DNA of 64,000 nucleotides from Flagellimonas taeanensis (GTDB lineage Bacteria; Bacteroidota; Bacteroidia; Flavobacteriales; Flavobacteriaceae). Position 1 is the first letter of the stretch; each line of letters opens with the position of its first letter. The notes beneath the pieces were generated by a model that was not told where the DNA came from, did not search any database, and saw only the letters and a list, made by a program, of their open reading frames with translations. The position numbers and the translations under genes are program-made. Positions 46,320 to 55,231 of this stretch are shown piece by piece. The stretch lies in the NCBI RefSeq assembly GCF_003584105.1, contig NZ_QXFO01000011.1:62001-126000 (forward strand), given 5' to 3'.

Positions 46320-47480
46320 ATGAGAAGAAGCATAAAGTTTTTGACCGTTTTGCTATTGATTTTTGGCTGTGCCAACGAATTCAATACATTTCAGAACATC
46401 ACCGACCGAGGGGGATATATTGTTTTTACGGAAGAACCGGACCTCAGCTTCAATATTTTGAAATTGGATACTGAGGTCTTTAGTGCCACCTTGTCCGACC
46501 CCAATGGGAATGCCATAGGGTACACTCTGACCATGAAGTATGGTAATGTTGTGGTGGAGAATGTGTTCCAGACGAGCAGTTTTCCCGCTACTTTGGAGTT
46601 CAGTATTGCAGAAATTCTGGAAGCTTTCAATTTGACAGCGGATGATATCGGTCTTTCGGATAGGATCAGTTTTGTTGCGAAGGTTACAACCCCGGATGAT
46701 GTTTTTGATGGACGTTCCCCCGATTTTGATTTCAATAACATCAACCAAGGTGGGGACACCACCGACCGGTTGAAGTATCCCGGGCAGCACAATGCGATGG
46801 AGTTTTCCATGAGCTTTTACCAGCCGCCGGGCAGAAAAATAAGGGGTACCTCTTTTGAGGAAGTACCTGTTGGTCCCGATGATGCCGTTTATGTCAGGAA
46901 TGGTGCCAATGACGAAACGTTGGACCTCATCAATGGGGATAACCCGCCATATGTAGATTATGTGGCCAAGGGCACTGGTGCGGATGACGAACTTGGGTTC
47001 GATTCCGAGTACATCGCCATTACCAATATCAGTGAGAGCAGTCTGGGATTTTCAGAAGAACGAATAGGGGTCACTGCTTTATTGGAAAGCTTTGAATCCT
47101 ATCCGGATGGTGTCCAGGGATTTCATTCCGAAGATGCGGATGGGGCCATCAGGATCACCTTTGATACTGTTGAGGTTCCCGAGGGCCAGAACAATTCAGG
47201 CATTTCTTTTCAGGTCTTCTTTGGGGATACCAGTTGGGAAGAACTGGATGGGATCCATGCCTATGCCAATATTACTACTGATGAGGGCAATGATGTGTTG
47301 GAGTTGATCAGCGTATACAATAATGATGTGGAAACTTTGGCAGGAAGGTGGCAAGAGGTCAATAGTGGGTTCATCAAGGGGATACGGTCCTATCAATTGG
47401 TCATCCAGATACAGTCTGGGGCCACGCCGGAATTCTTTGACCTGGACAACATCATCGTTTACGAACCCGAAGAAGATTAG
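46320..47480 (+). CDS. Surface lipoprotein of the SusCD locus (SusE-position protein)
   Basis: A 386-residue lipoprotein (lipobox LIFGC) directly after SusD, the usual place of SusE/F-type accessory binding proteins. The first 120 mature residues look like a beta-sandwich (FSATLSDPNGNAIGYTLTMKYGNVVVENVF). The C-terminal part (about 240-385) looks like a second, jelly-roll-like domain (LLESFESYPDGVQGF, SYQLVIQIQSGATPEFFDLDNIIVYEPE), as in carbohydrate-binding-like modules. There is no catalytic motif. It likely helps capture the substrate. A hairpin lies between its stop and the next gene. Confidence 0.75.
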   Translation: MRRSIKFLTVLLLIFGCANEFNTFQNITDRGGYIVFTEEPDLSFNILKLDTEVFSATLSDPNGNAIGYTLTMKYGNVVVENVFQTSSFPATLEFSIAEILEAFNLTADDIGLSDRISFVAKVTTPDDVFDGRSPDFDFNNINQGGDTTDRLKYPGQHNAMEFSMSFYQPPGRKIRGTSFEEVPVGPDDAVYVRNGANDETLDLINGDNPPYVDYVAKGTGADDELGFDSEYIAITNISESSLGFSEERIGVTALLESFESYPDGVQGFHSEDADGAIRITFDTVEVPEGQNNSGISFQVFFGDTSWEELDGIHAYANITTDEGNDVLELISVYNNDVETLAGRWQEVNSGFIKGIRSYQLVIQIQSGATPEFFDLDNIIVYEPEED

Positions 47481-47495
47481 AAAGTCCAAGGGCGG

Positions 47496-47520
47496 CCCAT
47501 AAATGGAGTAGATTTATGGG
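47496..47520. repeat. Intercistronic hairpin
   Basis: CCCATAAAT (47496-47504) and ATTTATGGG (47512-47520) form a perfect 9-bp stem with a 7-base loop between the surface lipoprotein and the deacylase genes. No T-run follows, so it is more likely an mRNA processing or stability element than a terminator. Confidence 0.5.
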
Positions 47521-47541
47521 TATCAAAAATTTACAAAAGCC

Positions 47542-49092
47542 ATGAAACACAAGATTATCATTCTTTTGATCCTATTCTTAGGTCTGGGTTCCTGTAAAAA
47601 GGACAGGATGGAAGTGGATATCCTCATCAAGAACGGAACAGTGTACAATGGGGTTGATTCCATTCCCAGTGCGCTGACCCTAGGGTTGGTTGGGGACAAG
47701 ATTGCATATGTCGGTACCGGAAAACACATGGATTTTTCTGCGAACAGGATCATTGACGCAGAAGGGATGATCGTATCACCGGGATTTATTGACCCCCATA
47801 CCCATGCCGACAGGGAACTGAAGGATCCTAAGGAATCCCACAACAAACCTTTTTTGTTCCAAGGTGTCACCACAGTGGTCGTGGGCAATGATGGTAGTAG
47901 TGATTATCCCTTGGCGGAATATGAACAGATGTACAAAAGCAACGGAGTGGGCACCAATGTGGCTTTTTTGGTGGGACAGGGTACCATCAGGGAAAAAGTG
48001 ATGGGCCAGAGTGATAGGGAAGCCACCGATGTAGAGATCCTGAAAATGATGGAACTGGTGCAGCAGGAAATGGATGCCGGGGCCCTAGGCATGTCCACGG
48101 GATTGTTCTATGCGCCAGGAAGTTATGCGAGTACAGAAGAAGTGATTGCCTTGGCAAAGGTTGTGAGACAGAACCATGGGATCTATGACACCCACCTAAG
48201 GGACGAAGGAGCCTATTCCATTGGCTTGGTGGCTGCCGTGAAAGAAGCCATTGAGATAGGTGTAAAAGCGGATTTACCCGTACACATATCGCATATCAAA
48301 TGTCTGGGAAAACAAGTTTGGAAGCAGAGTGATTCATTGATCACAATTATTGAAGAAGCCCAGAAAAAAGGAGTTAGGGTAACAGCCAATCAATACCCCT
48401 ACGAAGCATCGGCCACAGGCCTAAAAGCGGCCGTTGTGCCACGCTGGGCAGAAAGTGGGGGGAAGGATTCCCTGTTCACCCGATATGGGGACGTAAAGTT
48501 GAAGCCCCACATCTTGGAGGAGGTAAAAGCGAACATTGAACAACGGGGAGGCCCTGAAAATCTGTTGATTGTCAATGCAGACCATAAGGAGTTTGAAGGA
48601 AAGACGCTTCAGGAGATAGCTCAAGAAATGGGATTGGATGCCAACGAAGCTGTTTTTGAAATCCTTGACAAAGGCTATGCACGGGTCGCTTCTTTCAGTA
48701 TGGCACCTTATGACATCAAAAATTTCATGAAGCAGGATTGGGTGGTGACCAGTTCGGATGGCAACACGGGACACCCAAGAAAATATGGCACGTTTCCTCG
48801 CAAATACAAGGAATATGTAAAAAGCGGAGTGATCAATTTGGCGGATTACATCAACGGAAGTACCTCACGGACCGCCGACATCCTCGGAATCCCCCAAAGA
48901 GGGACAATCCAGGAAGGGTACCATGCCGATGTCATCATTTTTGACCCCGAGACCTTTGGCGACAAAGCAGATTACCAAGACCCATTTCAACTTTCCGAAG
49001 GTTTGCAGTATAGCATCATCAATGGAAAAATATCGGTAGAAAAAGGAACATATAACGGACAATTGAATGGAAGAACAATAAAAAAGGAATAA
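47542..49092 (+). CDS. N-acyl-D-amino-acid deacylase family amidohydrolase, lipoprotein
   Basis: A 516-residue metal-dependent amidohydrolase with a lipobox (GLGSC, Cys18). Metal-binding motifs are HTHAD (86-90), VHISHIKCLGK (about 247-257) with the residues typical of D-aminoacylases, and the late Asp in TSSDGNTGHPRKYGTFPR (about 411-428). The opening DILIKNGTVYNGVDS is the usual start of the superfamily. Relatives remove an acyl group from N-acyl-D-amino acids or act on dipeptides with a D-residue. Export fits an extracytoplasmic role next to the M14 peptidase. It is followed after one base by the fibronectin-III protein. Confidence 0.88.
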   Translation: MKHKIIILLILFLGLGSCKKDRMEVDILIKNGTVYNGVDSIPSALTLGLVGDKIAYVGTGKHMDFSANRIIDAEGMIVSPGFIDPHTHADRELKDPKESHNKPFLFQGVTTVVVGNDGSSDYPLAEYEQMYKSNGVGTNVAFLVGQGTIREKVMGQSDREATDVEILKMMELVQQEMDAGALGMSTGLFYAPGSYASTEEVIALAKVVRQNHGIYDTHLRDEGAYSIGLVAAVKEAIEIGVKADLPVHISHIKCLGKQVWKQSDSLITIIEEAQKKGVRVTANQYPYEASATGLKAAVVPRWAESGGKDSLFTRYGDVKLKPHILEEVKANIEQRGGPENLLIVNADHKEFEGKTLQEIAQEMGLDANEAVFEILDKGYARVASFSMAPYDIKNFMKQDWVVTSSDGNTGHPRKYGTFPRKYKEYVKSGVINLADYINGSTSRTADILGIPQRGTIQEGYHADVIIFDPETFGDKADYQDPFQLSEGLQYSIINGKISVEKGTYNGQLNGRTIKKE

Positions 49093-49093
49093 T

Positions 49094-50419
49094 ATGAAAA
49101 TCAAATCTTACAACAACTACCTACAAAAAACAGCGGCCCTCGTTGTGTTGGTCGCCGCTATAGCCTGTTCGTCAGGGAGCGAGGGTGAGGAAACACCGGC
49201 ACCCGATGTGCAAGCACCATCCAAGCCCATAGGATTGGTGGCCCAGGAGGTGACCCAGAATTCCCTATACCTGTATTGGGAACCTGCCACCGACAATGTC
49301 AAGGTGAAGAACTATTCCCTGTACCTGAACAACGAGTTTTTGGTGGGTTCGGGCAAAACTTCCTATGCGCTGTCCGGTTTGGAACCCGGAAAAATGTACG
49401 CATTTCAGGTCCAGGCCAATGATGCGGCCGGTAACTCCTCAGAGTTGAGCGAGCCTTTGAATGTATCCACTATGGATAAACTTGAAGCGGAGCTCCAATA
49501 CGATTCCGGGAACATTGAGACCTATTTGAGAGGTTTTGTGGATAATGTACCGGGTTTTTCGGGCAACAATTACAAAGTACCGACCGAAAACGACCTGAAA
49601 CAATGGGAACTGATCATCGATGCGCTTTTGGACGACAACATACAGGAAGCCGTTGAGCAGGCAGTCTATCTCAACTATCAGGTAGTGGAGTTCACGGATA
49701 CGTTTTCCAGTCCTAATCAAGTCTTTTATGTCCTGAAGGAATTTTCCATAAGGACCAATTATTGGGGCACCTTCGTGTTCAGCAAGACCCCAAAAAGGGA
49801 GAACCTTGTACTGGCGGCCCCACACGTGCTCCATGACCAGAACACAGGCTACCAAGCGGCCTATGTCTTTAGGCAGAATGTGCCCAAAGCACTTTTTATC
49901 AGTGGAGCGCACCGTTGTAACAGGGAAGAACCTGCACCCTGCTCCGGGACAACAAGCGCCTGCAGTACCAATTATCAGGCATATCGAGTGTCGGATGTAC
50001 CTCACAATGTGAATTCCATGTTCCAAAAGACCACGGAAATGATGTTCGATGCACTGCCCAATAGCGTTTTTGTACAATTGCATGGGTTTGACAAGGAAGC
50101 GTCCGATCCTTCCTTGATCATGAGCAATGGGACGAACAAGACCCCGCAAATAGACTATGTGGCCATGCTAAGGGATGCGCTATTACAGGAAGACAACAGT
50201 TTGACTTTCAAAATACCCCATATCGATGTGAATTGGACCCGCTATGCGGCATTTGACAATACCCAAGGGCGTTATATCAATGGTTCGCCCAATCCTTGCA
50301 GTGTTTCGGCCACCAATACCACGGGAAGGTTTGTGCACATAGAGCAGGAAAGGTCCAAACTGCGTGCCAATGAAACCGGATGGGCCAAGGTGAGCAATGC
50401 CCTTGAAAAGGTATTCTGA
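49094..50419 (+). CDS. Lipoprotein with fibronectin type III domain and putative N-formylglutamate-amidohydrolase-like domain
   Basis: A 441-residue lipoprotein (lipobox AIAC, Cys25). A fibronectin type III domain covers about 40-128 (APSKPIGLVAQEVTQNSLYL, YALSGLEPGKMYAFQVQAND). The C-terminal domain (about 190-441) has His/Asp/Glu-rich motifs in an order seen in N-formylglutamate amidohydrolases and related zinc carboxypeptidase-fold enzymes: AAPHVLHD (242-248), SGAHRCNRE (270-278), VPHNVNSMF (302-310), VQLHGFD (328-333) and FVHIEQERSKLR (413-424). That match is by eye and weak. It could also contain a disulfide (Cys283/Cys290). It is last in the operon, one base after the deacylase, so it probably acts on the same substrate. 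The function is not established. Confidence 0.6.
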   Translation: MKIKSYNNYLQKTAALVVLVAAIACSSGSEGEETPAPDVQAPSKPIGLVAQEVTQNSLYLYWEPATDNVKVKNYSLYLNNEFLVGSGKTSYALSGLEPGKMYAFQVQANDAAGNSSELSEPLNVSTMDKLEAELQYDSGNIETYLRGFVDNVPGFSGNNYKVPTENDLKQWELIIDALLDDNIQEAVEQAVYLNYQVVEFTDTFSSPNQVFYVLKEFSIRTNYWGTFVFSKTPKRENLVLAAPHVLHDQNTGYQAAYVFRQNVPKALFISGAHRCNREEPAPCSGTTSACSTNYQAYRVSDVPHNVNSMFQKTTEMMFDALPNSVFVQLHGFDKEASDPSLIMSNGTNKTPQIDYVAMLRDALLQEDNSLTFKIPHIDVNWTRYAAFDNTQGRYINGSPNPCSVSATNTTGRFVHIEQERSKLRANETGWAKVSNALEKVF

Positions 50420-50470
50420 CAAGATCCATCATATATGATAAAAACAAGAATGTCCAAAAAGCTCATTATC

Positions 50471-50543
50471 TGTCAGTTCGAGCGCAGTCGAGAACCTAAA
50501 CTATGTTGATGATCAATGGGTTTCGACTGCGATCAACCTGACA
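50471..50543. repeat. Intergenic palindromic element C (TGTCA...TGACA, two hairpins)
   Basis: A 73-base element bounded by TGTCA/TGACA. The left part reads GTTCGAGCGCAGTCGAGAACC (21 bases, near-palindromic) and the right part GGTTTCGACTGCGATCAACC, its inverted relative. It lies between the convergent ends of the locus 1 operon and proline dehydrogenase. Sequences of this type are dispersed in flavobacterial genomes. Confidence 0.7.
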
Positions 50544-50598
50544 AATTCAAAATTTTAGTGCTTTTTGGGCATCTTATTTTTTAGGGGGGAAGTGTGGA

Positions 50599-51783
50599 TC
50601 ATTGTGAATTCTTTCTTCTGAGCAACTCTTTTTTGATCAGTTCCATTTCCCTTGACGATTGGGAGCCAACAGAGGAGTTTTCCTCCGCACGCCTGATCAG
50701 ATAGGGCATCACATCCCGTACAGGGCCAAAGGGAACATACTTTGCCACATTATAACCCCTCTCGGCCAGATTGTAGCTGATATTGTCGCTCATGCCATAG
50801 AGCTGTCCGAACCAAATGCGTTCATCGGAATTGGAAATGTTTCTTTCCTTGAGTTTTTTCACCAATTGAAGACAGCTTAGCTCATTGTGGGTTCCCAGGA
50901 AGAGGTCGAACACATCGAGGTTTTCCAGGACATAATTGCCCCCATTGTTGAAATTTTGATCAGTGCTGGATTTGTCCTCGCAGACCGGACTTTCATAGCC
51001 ATGCTCAAGGGCCCTGTCCCGTTCTTTTTCCATATAGGCACCGCGTACCAATTTCACACCGATCTTAATGCGGTGCTGTTCCCCAAGGGCCTTCAACTTT
51101 CTCAGATAATCGATTTTTTTACTCAAATAGAGTTGTACGGTGGTGAATACGACCGTTCGTTGGGTATTGTACTTTACCATCATTTCTTCGGTAAGCCCGT
51201 CAATGGCCGTATGGCACCAAGATTCCTCAGCATCGACCATGATTTTGAGATTTTCTGTCTTCGCTACGGATTCACAGATCATCTCAAAGCGGTTCCTGAC
51301 TTTGTTCCATTTTTCCATTTCAATATCATCCAATGGAGATCCGTTCGATACCTTTTCGAAAAGTTCGAGGCTTCCTAAACCAGAGGGTTTGAACACCAAA
51401 AAGGGAACCTGCTTCTGAAATTCTGAAAACTCACAGATTTTCAGCAAGGTTTCCAGCGTTTGGTCAAAACTTGCTTCATTTTCGGCGCCTTCCACGGAAT
51501 AGTCCAAGATCGACATGATCTCTCCGCCATTGTAAAGTGCATCTATCTTTGTTTTGCACTCCATTAGGCTTTCCCCACCACAGAATTGGGAAAAGATGGT
51601 TTTTTTGATGATGGGGTCTATAGGAAGCCTACTTTTAAAAGCAATGTTGAGCAGAGGTTTTGCCATCCGGGTAAGCCAGCCATATTCCAGCATCCCAAAA
51701 AGGAATTTTGCCCGCAACAGTTCTTTTTTTGTCCTTGTCCCAAAGGCGGTTTCGGTATTATTGAAATTTATAGTGTCCGACAT
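50599..51783 (-). CDS. Proline dehydrogenase
   Basis: A flavin-dependent enzyme oxidising L-proline to pyrroline-5-carboxylate at the membrane. The 394-residue protein is the stand-alone form (no fused P5C dehydrogenase). Family motifs are MVDAEESW, VFTTVQLYLSKKIDYL, KIGVKLVRGAYMEKER (about 243-258), FLGTHNELS, FGQLYGMSDN, KYVPFGPV and the C-terminal RRAEENSSV. It lies downstream of the amidohydrolase/S10 peptidase operon on the same strand but is separated by a terminator-like hairpin and 238 bases. Its location beside two peptide-degradation loci suggests that proline released from peptides is a fuel (inference). Confidence 0.94.
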   Translation of the reverse strand: MSDTINFNNTETAFGTRTKKELLRAKFLFGMLEYGWLTRMAKPLLNIAFKSRLPIDPIIKKTIFSQFCGGESLMECKTKIDALYNGGEIMSILDYSVEGAENEASFDQTLETLLKICEFSEFQKQVPFLVFKPSGLGSLELFEKVSNGSPLDDIEMEKWNKVRNRFEMICESVAKTENLKIMVDAEESWCHTAIDGLTEEMMVKYNTQRTVVFTTVQLYLSKKIDYLRKLKALGEQHRIKIGVKLVRGAYMEKERDRALEHGYESPVCEDKSSTDQNFNNGGNYVLENLDVFDLFLGTHNELSCLQLVKKLKERNISNSDERIWFGQLYGMSDNISYNLAERGYNVAKYVPFGPVRDVMPYLIRRAEENSSVGSQSSREMELIKKELLRRKNSQ

Positions 51784-51929
51784 GATGATTGCGCATTTAC
51801 ATACATCCCATTGACTTTGGATTTGGCCCTATCGCACGAGCATGGAGGACAAAACCCAAAATGGGTGCTACAGATTCCTAAAATTTTTAAGTTGACTTGC
51901 CTTGGTTTGGGCAATCCTAAATGAAGAAA

Positions 51930-51962
51930 GTATCGTGGCGATGGTATGGTTCGCCACGATAC
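51930..51962 (-). terminator. Terminator-like hairpin after the amidohydrolase gene
   Basis: GTATCGTGGCGA (51930-51941) and TCGCCACGATAC (51951-51962) form a perfect 12-bp stem with a 9-base loop. On the minus strand TTTCTT follows. It separates the amidohydrolase/S10 operon from proline dehydrogenase. Confidence 0.6.
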
Positions 51963-52021
51963 ATAAAAGGGCACACTAACCTATTTTACTATAAAAACAA
52001 TTCATGTTTCAACAATCTATT

Positions 52022-53629
52022 TTAGCCCTTTATTCCTGGTTGTAAGATTTTGTAATTGGTCTTTTCCTTTTCTTTTCTCACAATCTCTTTCACATCTTCC
52101 AAAAGCTGTTTGGCATCATAAATAATACCATCCTTAATGGTGTATTTGACGCCGCCTACCCTTTGGATGGTATTGTCCTCCATCAGCTTGATGGCCCCTG
52201 TTCCATAAAGTGTCTTAAGGTTGACCAACGGATTTTCTTCCGTAATCACAAAATCAGCCAATTTACCAACGGCAATTGTTCCGATTTTGTCATCCATTCC
52301 CAAAGACTCGGCACCATTCAACGTGGCAGCCTTGATGATTTCCAAAGGATGGAACCCGGCCTCTCTCAAGAGTTCCATTTCACGAGGGTATGAAAAACCA
52401 TAGAGTTCATAGATAAACCCGGCATCTGTACCCACTGTAACCCTCCCGCCACGATTTTTGTATTCGTTGATGAAGGTCATCCATAGCTCATAGTTCTTTT
52501 TCCAATCAATTTCCCTCTCAGTACCCCAGTAATGCCAGTACGATCCGTGGGATTGGCGGCTTGGCGAGTAAAATTCCCAAAGACTTGGTAAGGTGTATTC
52601 CTCGTGCCATTCGGCGCGTCTGGCGCGGGAGAGGTCCCTGTTGGCTTCATAGATGACCATGGTGGGCGAAAGTGTGAAGTCCAATTCGAGCAGTTCATTC
52701 ATCACGGCATTCCATTTGTCGGAATACGGTTTGGCGGCCTGTGTCCATAATTGTCCGGCCTCGCCAAAACGATCTTGCTCGTTTTGATAGTTATAGTCCA
52801 AGGAATAATCTTGGACGGTCCTGTCATCGAACAAAGCTTCGGGAAGACCATACCAGTGCTCCATGGCAGTAAGCCCGGCCCTGGCACTGTGGAGCACGTT
52901 CCATCTGCCCACATAGACCTGGGCATGGTGCATTTTGGAGCGCAGACCTAAATTTTTGTTCTCTTTGAGGGCCGCGGCCATGACTTCTGGCTCAGCACCG
53001 AAAAATTTAATACCATCTGCCCCTTTTTTTGCGTTTAGGCGTACCCATTCCACGGCCTGCTCCGGTGAGGATATGTCTTCCCTTCCTGTACCACCGTTAA
53101 GCTTGCTGCCAAAAGCGGTATAGGCCATGATCCTTGGGGCCGTTATTTCATTTTTTGTACTTTTTCTTTTATGTTCCAAGGTCCAATCTATCCCATTGCC
53201 GGAAGCTGGATCCGCAATGGTTGTTACCCCATGTCCCATCCAGAGTTTGAACACATATTCGGCTGGGGTTCCCTGTGATGTGCCACCAATATGGGCATGG
53301 GTATCCACAAATCCAGGCATAATGTACATCCCTTCGGCATTCAGTTCCTTGCCGCCCGGTTTAAGGGTTGGACGTCTACTCGGATTGATGGGCACCCCTG
53401 GGTATCCTACCACACTTACCTGGGTTATGATATTGTTCTCGACCACGATGTCCACAGGGCCTTGTGGCGGTGCCAAAGTACCGTTGATCATGGTGGCGCC
53501 CCTAATGATCAATTGACTCCAAGGACCTTCGCCTTCGCTTCTTGCAGGGGCTTTTTCTATTTGACCAAACCCGTTCTGGAGTATAAGGAAGCAAAAACCG
53601 AACAGGAGACTGAGTTTTAAAGTTTTCAT
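52022..53629 (-). CDS. Exported amidohydrolase (prolidase/imidazolonepropionase-like)
   Basis: A 535-residue metal-dependent amidohydrolase from the start MKTLKLSLLFG (three codons after the first in-frame ATG). It has a cleavable signal peptide (ends near GFGQ). Motifs: GFVDTHAHIGG with the HxH metal pair, DGIKFFG with the metal-bridging lysine, MHHAQVYVGRW and AMEHWYG with metal histidines, and TVGTDAGF with the catalytic Asp. Relatives annotated as imidazolonepropionase-like include Xaa-Pro dipeptidases. The signal peptide rules out a cytoplasmic histidine-degradation role. It lies 95 bases downstream of the S10 peptidase pair on the same strand. Dipeptide hydrolysis is the best guess. Confidence 0.82.
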   Translation of the reverse strand: MKTLKLSLLFGFCFLILQNGFGQIEKAPARSEGEGPWSQLIIRGATMINGTLAPPQGPVDIVVENNIITQVSVVGYPGVPINPSRRPTLKPGGKELNAEGMYIMPGFVDTHAHIGGTSQGTPAEYVFKLWMGHGVTTIADPASGNGIDWTLEHKRKSTKNEITAPRIMAYTAFGSKLNGGTGREDISSPEQAVEWVRLNAKKGADGIKFFGAEPEVMAAALKENKNLGLRSKMHHAQVYVGRWNVLHSARAGLTAMEHWYGLPEALFDDRTVQDYSLDYNYQNEQDRFGEAGQLWTQAAKPYSDKWNAVMNELLELDFTLSPTMVIYEANRDLSRARRAEWHEEYTLPSLWEFYSPSRQSHGSYWHYWGTEREIDWKKNYELWMTFINEYKNRGGRVTVGTDAGFIYELYGFSYPREMELLREAGFHPLEIIKAATLNGAESLGMDDKIGTIAVGKLADFVITEENPLVNLKTLYGTGAIKLMEDNTIQRVGGVKYTIKDGIIYDAKQLLEDVKEIVRKEKEKTNYKILQPGIKG

Positions 53630-53724
53630 TGTAATCATTCTTGAGTATTTGAATTATTTTTTAGACCAGCGGACCATTTACTTGGAGGACAGGCCCACTG
53701 GTCAAGGTTGGTTTGATGTATTTT

Positions 53725-55224
53725 CTATCTCTTATATTGCGCAGGAACACCTTCGGCAGGAAGTGACTTGCTGATGAACTCCCTGAGGTCGTCATTGGCG
53801 GTTTTCAGGTCCTCCTTTCTGAGGTACATCATGTGGCCACTTCTATAGCCCTTCCAATCCATACGATCGCGTAATTTTCCACTGGGATCCATTTGCCATA
53901 GATTGTATTTGGAGTTGAAATAATCTGTCCCTCCATCATAATATCCGGCCTGCACCAAAACATTCAGGTAGGGGTTCTGCGCCATGGCCTGCCTTAGGTC
54001 GTAACCCGTAGTGTTGTTGCTCCTGTCCCATGGACGGACCGGACCGAACATGTTGTATTTGAGGTCGGTTTCGTACTTCAAATGGTTTTTAGCATAAAAA
54101 TTCATGGCAGGGGTGAAGGAATGCAACCAACTGGTAAGCTCTGCGGCATAATCAGGTCGGCTTCCAGTGGCTTCCTTGTCAATCCCCAAGTACCTGGAGT
54201 CCAACCTGCCGATATTGAAGCCTTCGTCCCTCAAGAGCTCTTTCCAGAAAAAGGTTTTGGGAATGCGAAGGTTGTGTTCCATGATTACTTTTTCCGATAA
54301 CCCTGTATACCTTGCAATTTTAGCCGCGACCTGTTTTTTCTCGGCTTCGGGAAGAAATCCCCCCTTGGATATGGCCGGGGTGAGTTCGTCTATGGTATAT
54401 TTCTCCACTTCAGGAAGCACATCGACCAAATCTTTGGATTGTAGGTCGGAGGGCAATTTTTTGTGAAACCAAGCGGCCGCGGTGTAGTAAGGCAAAAAAT
54501 TTGCAGCTTCTGGCACAGTGCCCCTTTCTATTCCCAAGTCGGTAGGTGATACCAGAATTACACCGTTCAGGTACATCCAGTGGGAGTTTTGAAGCTCGAG
54601 CGAGAGTCCGGATACCCTTGGGGTGCCGTAACTTTCTCCAATGAGGAACTTGGGCGAGGTCCAACGGTCGTAGCGGGTAACAAAGGTGTTGATCCAAGTG
54701 GCCAAGTACTCAATGTCCTGTTTTACCCCAAAAAAGTTTTTCGCCTTGGTCTTGTCGTCCATTTCGTCAATGGCCCTGGAATAGCCTGTGTTCACGGGGT
54801 TTACATAGACAATGTCGGCCACATCCAGAATTGAGTTGGGGTTGTCCTTGATGCCATAGGGCTGTACGGGATAGCCCTCATCATCAATTGCCAAAATCTT
54901 GGGGCCAGTGTAGGCAATATGCATCCAGACCGATGCGGAACCAGGGCCCCCATTGAAAGAAATGACCAAAGGCCTTTTGGACCTGTCGGCAATCCCGGTC
55001 CTTTCATAATACGTGAAAAAGAGTCCCGCGATTATCTTTCCTTTTTCGTCCCATACCGGCAATTTTCCTGTAGTTGCGGTATATTTTACCGGAACTCCCT
55101 TGATGGTCACCTGTCCTGAGGTGGTGACCGTGGAGTCCATATCGGTGTTCAATAGTTGTGCTTGCATCGGATAGCTAAAAGCAATCCATGCGATGGCGAT
55201 TGCAAAAAATCTGTACACTTTCAT
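53725..55224 (-). CDS. S10 family serine carboxypeptidase, copy B
   Basis: A 499-residue exported peptidase removing C-terminal residues, related to carboxypeptidase Y. The signal peptide ends near YPMQAQ. The oxyanion region NGGPGSASVW is at 91-100, nucleophile Ser198 in FLIGESYGTPR, the catalytic Asp is probably Asp430 in QAGYYDGGTDYF, and His464 in RSGHMMYL. It is 7 bases downstream of a close paralog (copy A), and most of the two sequences match by eye. Secreted S10 enzymes often act at acidic pH on peptides with bulky or proline-rich ends; specificity is not deducible here. Confidence 0.9.
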   Translation of the reverse strand: MKVYRFFAIAIAWIAFSYPMQAQLLNTDMDSTVTTSGQVTIKGVPVKYTATTGKLPVWDEKGKIIAGLFFTYYERTGIADRSKRPLVISFNGGPGSASVWMHIAYTGPKILAIDDEGYPVQPYGIKDNPNSILDVADIVYVNPVNTGYSRAIDEMDDKTKAKNFFGVKQDIEYLATWINTFVTRYDRWTSPKFLIGESYGTPRVSGLSLELQNSHWMYLNGVILVSPTDLGIERGTVPEAANFLPYYTAAAWFHKKLPSDLQSKDLVDVLPEVEKYTIDELTPAISKGGFLPEAEKKQVAAKIARYTGLSEKVIMEHNLRIPKTFFWKELLRDEGFNIGRLDSRYLGIDKEATGSRPDYAAELTSWLHSFTPAMNFYAKNHLKYETDLKYNMFGPVRPWDRSNNTTGYDLRQAMAQNPYLNVLVQAGYYDGGTDYFNSKYNLWQMDPSGKLRDRMDWKGYRSGHMMYLRKEDLKTANDDLREFISKSLPAEGVPAQYKR

Positions 55225-55231
55225 TTGGTTA

